Shown here one piece after another: positions 1 through 9,906 of a stretch of 64,000 nucleotides of DNA. This DNA is from Hydractinia symbiolongicarpus. Its lineage: Eukaryota > Cnidaria > Hydrozoa > Anthoathecata > Hydractiniidae. The stretch's first letter is position 1. Each line of letters begins with the position of its first letter. The stretch spans positions 22,522,501 through 22,586,500 of the forward strand of contig NC_079879.1 of assembly GCF_029227915.1 (NCBI RefSeq), given 5' to 3'. The position numbers and the translations under genes were made by a program. The notes beneath the pieces were generated by a model that saw only the letters and a program-made list of their open reading frames with translations, was not told where the DNA came from and searched no databases.

Positions 1-263
1 TGCTAATTATTTATTTTCTGTCTTTTGTTTCAACGTTTAGCTTAAATCGAATTGGATAGGCTTATTGGCCAATAAGATTTTAGAAATAACAATTTTCCGT
101 TCCTATCCGTTCCATCTTTTTTTACACCTTACAAGTAGCAGTTCAATAAGGTTTTACTTGGTTTTATTTTATAGCATTTTTTTATAAATAAATGTTACAA
201 ATACAACAAAATGAAATCCTTCTCGTTTTGTTTCTCGCCATCAGGTTGGCAATGTTTCTTCAG

Positions 264-497
264 TAGAGATGGTGCAGTGGTAGCGCATTCGGTTTGTAAT
301 CATAAGGACTCCGCGCCCTGTTTGGTGCCATCTCCTGACCGCTCATCCAGTTTTGTGGCAGGCAAGCAGGTTGGAGCAGTTCTATACGTATCTCTAGTGG
401 TAATGTATAATAGTAAGAGTCGGGAGGAGGAAGAGTCAGCTGTTAGGATGGAATTTTCAAGAACATTAAAACTTCCCGTTACTTACTGACTTACCTA
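264..497 (+). repeat. tRNA-derived SINE (family 1), internally deleted
   Basis: The head carries a pol III A-box-like tRNA segment (ggtgcagtggtagcgcattc) and a TGT anticodon-like loop, as in tRNA-Thr. The B box is lost by deletion. The body then matches the reverse complement of 47066-47328 (ggtgccatct, tggcaggcaagca, atacgtatctct, gttaggatggaa) and ends in cattaaaacttcccgttac. A short open frame at 211-489 lies over this repeat and is not considered a gene. Confidence 0.75.
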
Positions 498-604
498 ATT
501 TTTCTGACTTACCTAAGTTTTTGGCATTGTATGGGCTAATTTTATACTACGTTCACGTAATTTGAAATTTATTACTTATTACATTAGGATATTTGGTAGA
601 TTCG

Positions 605-2011
605 TACGGCTTTCTCTAATTCAATGATGTAATCGTAATCTCGGTTTCAAAATAAGACCTGTATGGACAGAATTGTAAACAAGGTGGCGGCAAGCGAGGT
701 GGATTTGCAAACTCTGCAAGTTATCAAGAATCCTGATAAAATTAGAAACATTTCTGAAACCCCCATGAAAAAAATATTCATAAATTGTTGTTACAAAACA
801 TAGACATTGATGTTGAAGTAAAATTGAACGGTGCAGAAGAATTATCTTGGGGTAAATCCTTGGATTTCTTGCCATTATATACTAGACGAGAAATTGATCA
901 ACATTAAAGAAACAGTTGACTTTGGAGTATTGAGCAGCCATGATGTGAATGTCAATGAAAACCCTAGTCTAAACCATGTTAAGAACACAAACAGTTGATC
1001 AATAGCCGCCATTTTAGGTCTCGGACTAGGCTTGCACTCAGGTGTAAGAAACGAAGGAGATGACAATAAATCTTCTGCAAATTTTCTACAATTTTTTTAC
1101 TCTCTGGGCAGTGATACTTAATGTTCTCACAAGCTAAGCCTGGATACAAGTAATTAAACAATATCTCAAACTTTTCTTTCTTCAATCCAGTAAATGATTT
1201 GAAAAGATTGCTGTTGTCTTGATGTTATCATAAGTAAACAATCGACTTTTTAAATTTTTGTTTATTAATTTCAACTCTTCATTTTCCAATGTCAGTTGCT
1301 TGCATTTCTCACTGCATAAATTTAATTTTTGTTCCATTAATATTTTTTCTGAACTCAGTGTGTCACAGTTTGTACATTTTTCCTCTGCATCTATTGTTAA
1401 AATATCTTGGCCATCATGGTCATCATCCAAATCTTTATTTTCACTGTCAGTGGCTGAGAATAATTTCAAACGCTTACATGGGGATTTCTTGTCTTTTTCA
1501 TTTGTGGCGTTTTAAATGAAAATACACTAGCAATTGCTCCTGGTTTTAATGTCTTTATTCCTCTTCTAAGACTAACTCGAATTTCCTCTGATTTGAAATG
1601 AAATTCACAGACTTTGGTGTACTTATTAATTTGAAAATTATCAGCACCGCCTCTTTTTGTATATTTGTAAATTTCTTTGCACCAAGCTCTGGGTAGTTTG
1701 TGCTTGGTGTCTTCATTTGGAAATCCAAACAGTCCGACATTTGACTTTTGTTTCTTTTTATTGTAGGAAGAACTTTTGCATTCTGGAACACAGCAATACA
1801 TAGAACGTCCTCCAGATATCGCTATTTCAGGAACAGTTGTTTGCGAAGTGGAACAAGACATTTTTTTTCCTGTTGTGGCTTGTAAACAAGTTCAACTTTA
1901 AAAAATACAGCTATCACGTACTGTCGCTGCGCTGTTGTTTTTGTTGTGTCCATACGGGACTCGTTTTGAATTCGACGTAATGATTCCATCATCGAATTAG
2001 GGAAAGCCGTA
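605..2011 (-). mobile_element. THAP-protein DNA element with about 64-bp TIRs
   Basis: Left end 605-668 (tacggctttctctaattca...) and right end 1948-2011 read as inverted complements with scattered mismatches; both include a cgtatggac/tgtatggac motif at the inner edge. Inside is a broken minus-strand gene with an N-terminal THAP zinc finger. The paralogous segment near 19020-19075 has no such insert, which supports a mobile origin. I could not define a target duplication. At 1.4 kb it is short for an autonomous P-like element and is probably internally deleted. Confidence 0.65.
979..1861 (-). pseudogene. THAP-domain transposon protein, frameshifted
   Basis: The ATG at 1859-1861 opens a 131-codon frame. 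Residues 22-90 form a THAP-type C2CH zinc finger: CCVPECK, GLFGFPNED, a Trp (AWCKE) and CEFHF. THAP fingers bind DNA and are common at the N terminus of P-element-like transposases. The frame is lost near 1490-1510 and continues in another as an acidic segment with a coiled-coil-like stretch (CxNC, EKILMEQKL) to about 1182. It shifts again near 1200 into KKEKFEILFNYL, a segment usually found after the THAP/coiled-coil part of such proteins. No DDE catalytic core is visible, so this is a truncated relic. A host THAP gene is less likely because TIRs flank it. Confidence 0.65.
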
Positions 2012-2586
2012 TTGCTGTTGAAATCAACATGGTCATTTTTCGCCGTTTTTAGGGCTTTTTAAACCCGTGGATTATTCTTTACAGCAAAAAATGCGACTAG
2101 TGCAATTTTAATGCAGCTGATCTAATCTAAACATCCAGAATTTGCGAGTTGTTGCTGTTTGCAACTTTACAAAATGATTAAAAATGTGTCATGGCCACAA
2201 TAAGGTGGCAAAAGGATATTAAGCGTTGTGCTAAAATTAAAAACAAAACATAAGAAAACTGGGATGCATAAAATAAAATTACAGCTATGGGTTGCCACTT
2301 TTTTAAATGAGTAATTCTAAATATTTGATGCAGGGGTGTCTGTTACGGCCACTTTCTTTTTCTTTTTCGTAAATCAACGAGAAGAATTAACATCAAATAT
2401 ATTGTCTTCTATTCAAAAAAAGATACAATATTGTGTTTTTAACACGTAATAGAGATTTTTATACCAATTCTGAAGTACCAGAGACTTTAGAAAAATAAGT
2501 TATAGCTACTTAGAAAATTAAATAAAAATAAAAATTAAGAAAATGTATGTCAAGTATGAGAGTATACAATAAAATTGTAACTGTGT

Positions 2587-2859
2587 TCAAGTATAGAATG
2601 TACGTTTTCCCCATAAACCTTTTGCGACTTTTGGACGCTTTTGTTTCCTAACTTCGTCTAACACAACATATTTGATAAACTTTTTCAGATTTTTATTATC
2701 TAGATTATTCTTTGCTTTCACCTCCATAGTTTTGTGTTTAAACATCAAATGAAGTGGTGTCAACTCATCTTGTGCCCCCTCTCCAAGACGCATTGAGTGA
2801 ATTGTTAAACAGTTCGTTAGAATAAGTGCAAATAACGATATCCAGTGAAATGATAACAT
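2587..2859 (-). CDS. GLWamide-like neuropeptide precursor A (single copy)
   Basis: A 90-residue secretory precursor. Residues 1-22 are a hydrophobic signal peptide (MLSFHWISLFALILTNC...). A charged spacer follows, then near the C terminus QKR-PKVAKGLW-G-KR. Cleavage at the two dibasic sites and Gly-directed amidation would release PKVAKGLW-amide; a short TFYT tail remains. GLWamides act in cnidarian muscle contraction, metamorphosis and oocyte maturation. Known precursors usually carry several peptide copies, so one copy is unusual. The start follows an intron acceptor (ttctag at 2864-2869, minus strand), implying a 5' UTR intron. The gene is almost the same as the one at 19862-20134. Peptide processing is inferred. 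Confidence 0.85.
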   Translation of the reverse strand: MLSFHWISLFALILTNCLTIHSMRLGEGAQDELTPLHLMFKHKTMEVKAKNNLDNKNLKKFIKYVVLDEVRKQKRPKVAKGLWGKRTFYT

Positions 2860-2968
2860 TTGTCTAGAAAAACAATTCTTTTACTAGATACAACTTCTTT
2901 GTGATAATAACAGAATGCAAATATTATTGACAGTTATAAATTTTTTTTACAAGTAATCAATTTTTTCT

Positions 2969-3044
2969 TTCTTTTCACATCTTCCTAACAATAAATTAGA
3001 ACAGAAAAAACAACAGTATTGGAGTAACTTGTTATATTGGTAGG
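2969..3044 (-). repeat. DIRS/PAT split direct repeat B2
   Basis: 76 bases that appear identical to 3548-3623, both beginning ttcttttcacatcttcc and ending ttatattggtagg. It forms the 3' terminus of the element. Between B2 and A2 (3045-3373) lies non-coding element sequence. Confidence 0.85.
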
Positions 3045-3373
3045 TTATATTGGTAGGAATATCGGTATATTGGTAGAGTGGTACATCGCATATGACATAT
3101 TTTATAAAACATATTTCATATTCATCACAGATCTTTGCACTTGACATCGACCGACTTGTGACCAGCAACTGGATTAAAAACTTTCTCGGTATCCACGGCC
3201 AAATGTGGATTGCATCTTTTGTGCGTATTTTCCAAGAAATAAAACCGTGAAGCTGGTCACTTTACAGTTGTCGATGTCCGTCTGTTCTTCTTCACGCCGA
3301 CATTTTCTTGATTATTTGTGCCGGTGCGGTACATAAAACGAAAATTGCATCAATTAATATTAATGACAGTTAA

Positions 3374-3623
3374 AGTTTGCGATGCTTTCCACGCGACCAA
3401 AGACCGAGGCTTGGCCGAGGATACAACACGTGCATTTAAACTATTCTCATGCGCATGCGCATAACCCGAAAAATCGGGTTACATTGTAGTGCAGAATCCG
3501 AAAAGAAACTTCGTTCCCGACTTATCGCAGAACGTCGGAAACAGCACTTCTTTTCACATCTTCCTAACAATAAATTAGAACAGAAAAAACAACAGTATTG
3601 GAGTAACTTGTTATATTGGTAGG
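3374..3623 (-). repeat. DIRS/PAT internal junction A2 + B1
   Basis: A2 (3374-3545) repeats the 5' terminal A1 (7619-7790) with one visible mismatch in 172 bases. B1 (3548-3623) repeats B2. The pair abut with a 2-base gap. In the PAT/Ngaro model this internal junction templates completion of a circular DNA intermediate. Both copies contain the short palindrome atgcgcatgcgcat. Confidence 0.85.
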
Positions 3624-3648
3624 AGAGTTAAAAGAGGACCAATTTTTG

Positions 3649-4690
3649 TTACAATCCTAAATCTTTGCTTACAGAGAGTCGTTGAGATTTGCTATCTTTT
3701 ATGTATCCGTCCCTACTGGAACTTGATGACCACCTGCCGTGTTTACTTATCATTCTGTCAGTGACGCCGTTATTTGCAGCAGCACTAGCTCCACCTGAGC
3801 GCAAAGAATGTAACCCAAAATTTTCCGGTACTTTTTGAATTGTATTCAAATGTTCGTGAAATGTTTTTCTGGCGCTTTCGTAGGATATAGAAAGATGCCC
3901 TAACACATTGTGGCCTGTCTTTGTTTTCGCCAAACGACAAATTTAATAAGAATCCGGCTGAAATTTCAAATTAGTCATACACAGATACTTTCGTAACCAG
4001 GTTACTGGACATGTGGAATTACCAGTGTGAGCTATGTACACAATGTGACCTTCTCTTAGCTGATCCGTTTTGGATTTTTTAACACTAATTTCAAATGAAT
4101 CTTGTTTATCTTCCAAGTCCTTAACTTTTAAGGCTAATGCGAAAGAATCCTGCGAATCCTAGCACGCATAACACTATAAACCTCATGTGCATGAAGTTTG
4201 AACTTTCTCCATAATATGCAATTATCTCTTTAATTATGTCCACTGTGAACGGCTCTTTCTTATTGCACGTTTTACCGACTAATCGTTTTGCGCCTGCAAA
4301 GGCTAATTTAACAATTGAGTGGTCTGTTGGCGACGAAAAACCTGCATTAATGTGTCCCCAGCGTATTCCACAAAGTGCCGAAATTATTGTACTTATTGAA
4401 CATCCTTCCATAACCAAGTCGTTAAAATAAATACATGCGAAAAATGGGTCGGCAGGACAATGGTTGACCTTAGTATCTAAAATCTACCCACTTTTGCCAA
4501 GCTCTTTTGTATTTAATAATCGTTTCCTTCGCGTAAGCCGCTTGTAAAAGTTGTGGTAAATTTGCTGCTTTTGACTCAAGTGCAGTGTTTTGTATCGCGT
4601 CTAGTTTTTCCCAAATACCAACATTGATGTGATCTGTTAAGAATAGAAGAATGTAAATAAGCCTCCTATATATGATTTTTTAGAAAACCT
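3649..4690 (-). pseudogene. DIRS tyrosine recombinase, frameshifted
   Basis: Three or four frame segments in order form a lambda-integrase-type recombinase. The N-terminal part (about 4690-4480) has an AWQKWVDF core-binding segment. 4450-4150 contains GIRWGHI and ends in GFAGFFRIS, whose Arg is catalytic. 4145-3945 contains VKDLEDK and TWLRKYL. 3933-3649 contains HSLRSGG, HGRW and DGYI, giving the remaining His-Arg, His and nucleophilic Tyr. Frame breaks lie near 4480, 4145 and 3945. All catalytic residues are visible, but the reading frame is not continuous. It would act on element termini during integration. Confidence 0.8.
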
Positions 4691-4721
4691 AACCATTAGT
4701 GGTTCTGGCTAATTTAATGCA

Positions 4722-4815
4722 CACGCCCGTCCGGCGATTTAAGACATACGCCCGTCCGGCGGTTACTCACATACGCCCGTCGGCGATTTAAGACATACGC
4801 CCGTTTGGCGGTTAA
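4722..4815 (+). repeat. Short tandem repeat (about 27 bp, 4 copies) in the DIRS element
   Basis: Units alternate 'acgcccgtccggcgatttaa' and 'acgcccgtccggcggtta' with small changes. The array covers the last residues and stop codon of the RT/RNase H frame (4763) and the spacer before the recombinase. This GC-rich patch stands out from the AT-rich element. Confidence 0.7.
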
Positions 4816-6835
4816 GTAATATACATAAGTCTGCTAAGGCGTTTTTCACCCGTGCGGCAGTTGTCCTTGTGTCAAATTCGTTACAGAGAAAATAACAAAA
4901 GTTGATTTTTGAATCTGTATTAAATTCCACTAACAAAGCTAAAGATTTAAACTTAGCAAAGCCTTCAAATACAGTTTTACTGGCGGTATAATTATAAAAA
5001 TAAGGATCTAATAACAAGTAATCTTTTACAAATTCGTAAAAATAGATTCCGTTCGGAGTTAACAATGGCCAGAAATATGACGATTGCCACATAGGGACTA
5101 ATAGAACGCCTCGACCGTTACAAAGTTTTAGATGATTTAGAACATCGCCCACTAACGAAATAGGGGGGCAAAACCAATAAAAATCACCGAACCAATTGTA
5201 AGTGAACGCGTTAACACCACGCGAATTCGGACAAAAATATTTTGAGTTAAAGTTGTTAATTTTCTTATTTATGTCATCGGCGAAACGATCGACTGTAAAA
5301 ATGCAAAACTTCTGTTGAATGTAATTAAATGATTCGTAATCTATCCCCCAGTTGTCGGAATCAATTATTTTTGATAAAAAATCTGCTTTGTTATTTGCCT
5401 CCCTCGGGATCCATGACGATTGTAATTTGATATTAAAAAATTATTGAAGCATCAAAAATTTCTAAAGCGAGTTTTTGTAAATGCGGTCTCCTGCTGCCTA
5501 CTTCTGTAATTCGAGTGACATTAACATTATCTGAAAACCCTTGAACTGATTCATTTTTTACACGTGGGCCTACCGCTTGCAGAATAAGTTTAACAGCTAA
5601 AAGTTCCCGGTAAGTAGAACTTGTACGTCTTTCTTCCGAAGTAAAATTTCCCCTGGCGATAATATCTCCCAACCGTTGCATAACATAACCCCCATAACCA
5701 CTGTCACTGGCGTCGGAGTAAATAACCTTGGTTGTTAAGGTGTTCTTTTTTATTTGATAACCGTTTGTGTTGAAGAGGTTTCTGTACCAAAAAAGAAGAT
5801 CTGACTTTAAAAATTCATCTAACGTTTCTAATTTTTGCCAAGTTATACGAGATTCTATAAAGCGGTACATGTGCCTTGTAAAAAGTCTTGTTAAAGGGCC
5901 AATAGCTAAAGTCATTGAGATAATTCGTCCGGCAATTTTTGAGATAAATTTTGCGCTTACACGATCGCTGTTTAATGCTAATTTCACAAGTGAGAAAAGT
6001 TTACTTAGTTTTTCAGATGGAACGTAAAATTTGCTAGTGCGGGTATCGATGTTAAAGCCGAGCCATTTTCCAGTTTTACGAGGCTCAAACTTTGATTTTT
6101 CTAGATTAATGGTGAGTCCTGCTCTTGCTAAATCGTTTTGAATAATCGCAGAATGCTTTTTTGTTGTCTCTAATAATTTTGAACCAAAAATACCATTATC
6201 TAAATACATAGTACATCTTATACCGTCTTTTCGCCATTTTGTTAACAAAGGTCTTGTCAGCTTTGTAAACGCGTAACAAGCGCTAGCCAGACCGAAAGGT
6301 AAAACGAGAAATTGATAATATTTTACCGTGTTATCTGGAAAAGTCCAGGGAAATCCTAAATACTTTCGATCATGCTCATGAATGGGAATGTGATGGTAGC
6401 CATGTTTTAAATCAAACGTTGAGAAGTAATAATCTGTTTCAAGATGCTGTGATAAGATTTTTAAATCTTCGTATTTAAATTTTGGAAAAGTTAAGTAATC
6501 GTTCACATGTCTTAAATCTAAAACCAATCGTAATTTATTTCCTTCTGCTACTGTAAGCGGATTGCAACAATTTGGAACGTTGGAAACCTCTTCGATACAA
6601 CCGTCTTTTAAAAGTTGCTTAATACTATGCGCTACAAACTCTTTATGTTTTAGACTCGAGGCATTGTTCTTAGCGGCAAACGATGGCGGTTAAAGGTTAA
6701 AAGGTAGGCGATAGCCATGCTTTATCATACTTAAAACGAAAGGTGACGTATCAAGCTCATCCTGCCAGAATCTTAAATTTTGTTGAAGTTTTCCCACTAC
6801 AGAATGTTCTAAAACAAGTAAAAACGCAAAGAATT
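4763..6835 (-). pseudogene. DIRS reverse transcriptase-RNase H polyprotein, two lesions
   Basis: The frame opens near 6835 and is interrupted by TAA at 6690-6692, after HGYRLPFNL. It continues with the RT palm: VLDLRHVND, FSTFDLKHGYHHI, the LPFGLASA motif, then YLDN in place of the usual YxDD-like motif (C-TMYLDNGIF). RNase H follows with YSDASDSGYGGYV. At a run of T near 5437-5442 the frame shifts by one, and the next frame continues directly with WIPREANNKAD, the final RNase H motif. It then runs into the conserved DIRS C-terminal region (DRFADD..., PPISLVGDVL) to the stop at 4763. YLDN and the two lesions suggest an inactive copy; the shift in a homopolymer could also be a sequencing error. 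Confidence 0.82.
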
Positions 6836-6880
6836 ACATTAAATTAAAAACGTGTTAAACTCAAAAAGTAGATTCGAAAA

Positions 6881-7609
6881 CTAAAATTGTTTGTCTCTTT
6901 TCAATTCGTTATGAGTGACTTGTGGTACCATCGTATTGTTGCTTCGTGAAAAAGGACAACGTGCGGAATAATGACCTAGTCTACCACAGCCCCAGCATAC
7001 AATGTTTTCGCTTAGGCGAGGACTTTCTCTTGTTCCAGAATACCTTGGGCCAAAATACGTTTGAAATTGGGATGCTGGTCTACTACGATCAAAGTTCATT
7101 CGTTGGGGAAAAGTGCGTTGCTTTAATTTTCTACGCTTTTCGCTTTTAGCATTGGCTGAACGGATTGCTCGATTTATAAGTTTTTCGTCTTCTGAATCAG
7201 ACGCTAAGTCGTCACTTAAATATTCATTAACCGTTACCCAATCTTCTCTGTCTGCCAACTTAATGAGTTTAATACGTTTCTCAACTAAGGTCTTACCTTC
7301 AGACAACAATTTTTGCGCTTTTTCGATGTCCTTATCCGCCAAACTGTCCGCTGCCTTGTCGAATTTGTCCATAACGTTTTGGCAAAAGTTAAATTGGTGT
7401 TGATTTCCTTTGCCTTTTAGATTGACGCTGGCCAATTTCTTTTGAGATTCCAACGCTTTATCAATCTTTGACTGTTGGCTGTCTAAGAAACGTGAAGCAA
7501 TTGTTTCAGCAACAGAGGTAGCAGCTGCCAATGTTTGCTCTTGGTGACGTTGAAGTGTATCTTCCACCAGCTGTTGGATACGTGTATCGAGTTCTTCAGG
7601 ATTCGACAT
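6881..7609 (-). CDS. DIRS gag-like protein with a zinc knuckle
   Basis: Starting at the ATG 7607-7609 (MSNPEELDTR), just inside repeat A1, the frame gives 242 residues with no lesion. The N-terminal half is helical and charged (QQLVEDTLQRHQEQ), as in capsid-like proteins. Near the C terminus is one CCHC zinc knuckle, CWGCGRLGHYSARC, for nucleic-acid binding. The frame is also open upstream to 7645 with only a TTG, so I prefer the ATG. It is first in the element, followed 46 bases later by the RT frame. Confidence 0.78.
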   Translation of the reverse strand: MSNPEELDTRIQQLVEDTLQRHQEQTLAAATSVAETIASRFLDSQQSKIDKALESQKKLASVNLKGKGNQHQFNFCQNVMDKFDKAADSLADKDIEKAQKLLSEGKTLVEKRIKLIKLADREDWVTVNEYLSDDLASDSEDEKLINRAIRSANAKSEKRRKLKQRTFPQRMNFDRSRPASQFQTYFGPRYSGTRESPRLSENIVCWGCGRLGHYSARCPFSRSNNTMVPQVTHNELKRDKQF

Positions 7610-7618
7610 GCTGTTTAT

Positions 7619-7790
7619 AGTTTGCGATGCTTTCCACGCGACCAAAGACCGAGGCTTGGCCGAGGATACAACACGTGCATTTATACTATTCTCATGCGCA
7701 TGCGCATAACCCGAAAAATCGGGTTACATTGTAGTGCAGAATCCGAAAAGAAACTTCGTTCCCGACTTATCGCAGAACGTCGGAAACAGC
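7619..7790 (-). repeat. DIRS/PAT split direct repeat A1 (5' end)
   Basis: 172 bases matching A2 (3374-3545) with one difference (catttatac versus catttaaac). It forms the 5' end of the element and lies directly upstream of gag, so it probably carries the promoter. Confidence 0.85.
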
Positions 7791-7834
7791 GCTCTTTTTA
7801 TAAGAAATATTTTTAGCCCATTAGTACTAGACCG

Positions 7835-8194
7835 CAACCTCGTTCCCAGGGCAATTTTTCGCTTTTTTGATATTTGAGACGGCGCGAAGAAATGACCCTG
7901 GGCCAGGCTGGCTAAAATCAGCACGATTCGTGCTGATTTTTAATTTATGCAAAATTTGGTCATTTTTTGTTAAGAATTGCATGCGGACCGCCGTGAACAC
8001 CGTATTGCTATAATTTATGCAAAACAATCTTCGATCAAAATCAAGGATAGAGTTTTATTTTTAATCAGAAACAAGTTAGCTAAAGTGTTTTGAGTTTTTG
8101 CTTCAAGAAAACATGATTGCAGTGTTGCCTTTGATTTTTTCTTCTCGCCGTCCGAGATTGTCAGAGGAGAATAATGGGCCTGGAGACGAGGTTG
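7835..8194. mobile_element. MITE with CAACCTCG ends and 10-bp target duplication
   Basis: The ends are caacctcgttcccagggc and the inverse of gggcctggagacgaggttg. Flanks are tactagaccg (7825-7834) and tactggaccg (8195-8204), a 10-bp direct repeat with one mismatch. The duplicate segment reads through at 20267 (tagtactagaccgttaaaa) without the insert. No coding sequence inside. A 10-bp duplication suggests a Mutator-like mover; the family is not established. Confidence 0.8.
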
Positions 8195-8489
8195 TACTGG
8201 ACCGCTAAAATTGGGGAAACTTTCAGAAATATAAAAAAGTGAGAGAAAAAGTATAAAGAAAAGCTCTACTCCATACAAAAACGATAGAAAGGATACCTGT
8301 TTCTCTTCCCTGCCTTCGCTATTATTTTCTTTTCTTTTTTTTTACGCTCTCCCTTCTCTCATAAAACATATCGAAAATGAGAAAATGATGAGTTTAGTTC
8401 ACTAGACTAACAAAAATGTATATATCTTTAAGGAGAATAAAAACCTAGAAAAAGTTCGTTTAAAATTTTTTAGCGCTTACCTGTAGCTA

Positions 8490-9113
8490 CAATCGTGGAC
8501 AAAAATATTGAGACTAAGGCAGTTTTTTTACTCATTATCCAAATATGGACAAAAGAGTCAAATAGTCAATACTCTGCAGCCGGCAGGCTGCAAAGTCGCT
8601 ACTTTTGCACACATTCTTTAGCACGCCCGCACACCGACATAATTCACGTCGGTGATCACGAAGGCCCCGAAATTCGTGATTAATGGCCTTGCTGACGTCA
8701 GCAACAAGCGAACTTTGACAAGCGAACTTTGACAAGCGAACTTTGACAAGCGAACTTTGACAAGCGAACTTTGACAAGCGAACTTTGACAAGCGAACTTC
8801 GACAAGCGAACTTCGACAACAAGCGAACTTCGACAAGCGAACTTCGACAAGCGAACTTCGACAAGCGAACTTCGACAAGCGAACTTCGACAAGCGAACTT
8901 CGACAAGCGAACTTCGACAAGCGAACTTCGACAAGCGAACTTCGACAAGCGAACTTCGACAAGCGAACTTCGACAAGCGAACTTCGACAAGCGAACTTCG
9001 ACAAGCGAACTTCGACAAGCGAACTTCGACAAATAGAATGAGCCTACGCAATTACTTGTGGTGGCGAACTTCGAACTTCGTTGTGTTGTCCCAACATATT
9101 GTGACCACGATTG
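8490..9113. mobile_element. Tc1/mariner-like MITE carrying a minisatellite
   Basis: TA dinucleotides flank both sides (8488-8489, 9114-9115). The ends are caatcgtgga... and ...ccacgattg; the inner TIR is imperfect. The outer sequence (ggacaaaaatattgagac) resembles Tc1-like termini. The duplicate lacks it (cctgtagcctgtac, near 20559). No transposase is present. More than half of the element is the tandem array at 8703-9034. Confidence 0.75.
8703..9034. repeat. 14-bp minisatellite, about 24 units
   Basis: The unit is aagcgaacttYgac. The first six or so units (to about 8790) have T at the variable base and the rest have C. One unit near 8817 has a 3-base insertion (acaacaag). Long open frames read through in several phases because 14 bp lacks stops; they are not genes. 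Confidence 0.95.
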
Positions 9114-9816
9114 TAACCTGTACTTTTGTTCAATCAAGAACTTATGAGGGTGATAATACAATTTTTAAATTTATACATGTTGGTAACAAAAAGATAGCGG
9201 ACAAAATAATAGAATTTATTTTTAGGGAGTCTGGGAGGCTGGAGTAAGCCAAAGCGAGTTACTTACTTTCTATTATTCTTTGAGATAAGCAATAGAAATT
9301 TGTATAAATAGGTATTGGATAACGTGGCGTTTGTTTCTTCAATATATCTTTTTAATGAAATATAAAATAATTGTGATTTATTGCTTGCACAATAACAGGC
9401 TAGCTTGTGTTAATTACATTGTCTGATAACGTTTCGCATGCTAAACCCTGGACATCTTTTATTTATTTCATCGTCAACAGCGGACTTCAGAATATAGGTT
9501 ATTTGGTCAAATCCAAAATCTGGAATTGCACCAATTTTTGCTACGTCGTCACGCCCAAATTTCCTGTCATTTCAACATTCAGATCAATCATGGAAGCATT
9601 TTTTTTAAATTTATTGCAAACACTGTAAAAAGTGCAGCTATCGCATCTTCGACGTTGTTTTAGCCTGTAGTCCTGCCTACCGGCTGCAAAGTATTAGCCA
9701 AGCAATGCTATTTTGACCATTTCGAGAAGCAGCCAAAATGCAGACATTTTCGCAAGTATGTCCAGGGTTAGAGACACAACACGTGATTAAGTAGTCCACC
9801 ATATTATTCGAACACG

Positions 9817-9906
9817 CCTGGAACAAACTCGTCCCCACGACTCTTTAGGTTTTTATATTAGGAAAAAACCGTACCAATAAAAAACCTAAAAAGCCCTGGT
9901 GACGAG
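9817..9906. repeat. Short inverted-repeat element with CTCGTCCCC ends
   Basis: ctcgtccccacgactctttaggttttt is mirrored by aaaacctaaaaagccctggtgacgag. The left half is preserved in the duplicate (21290-21350), so this insertion predates the duplication. Related ends occur at 16797, 17224 and 26711. Confidence 0.55.

Larger units (their letters stand above)
2969..7790 (-). mobile_element. PAT-type DIRS retrotransposon
   Basis: A 4.8-kb element with gag, reverse transcriptase/RNase H and tyrosine recombinase in that order on the minus strand, bounded by split direct repeats: A1 (7619-7790), ORFs, B1 (3548-3623), A2 (3374-3545), B2 (2969-3044). DIRS-order elements integrate through a tyrosine recombinase and lack LTRs and target duplications. 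The equivalent point in the duplicate (about 20230-20255) is empty, so insertion followed the duplication. The RT frame carries one stop and one shift and the recombinase at least three shifts, so this copy is not autonomous. Confidence 0.88.

Noticed and set aside
264-340. Possible tRNA-Thr gene
   Set aside because: A tRNA-like head is present but the B box and acceptor pairing are missing and the sequence continues into a SINE body.
2969-7790. LTR retrotransposon interpretation
   Set aside because: Terminal repeats are split (A1...B1A2...B2) and the element encodes a tyrosine recombinase rather than a DDE integrase and protease.
8703-9034. Regular short repeats resembling a CRISPR array
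   Set aside because: Units are contiguous 14-mers without spacers, in a eukaryotic genome and inside a MITE.
8535-9161. Long overlapping open frames (up to 208 codons) with repeated SKFACRSSLVEVR-like peptides
   Set aside because: They are the 14-bp minisatellite read in several frames; no signal, domain or composition of a real gene.
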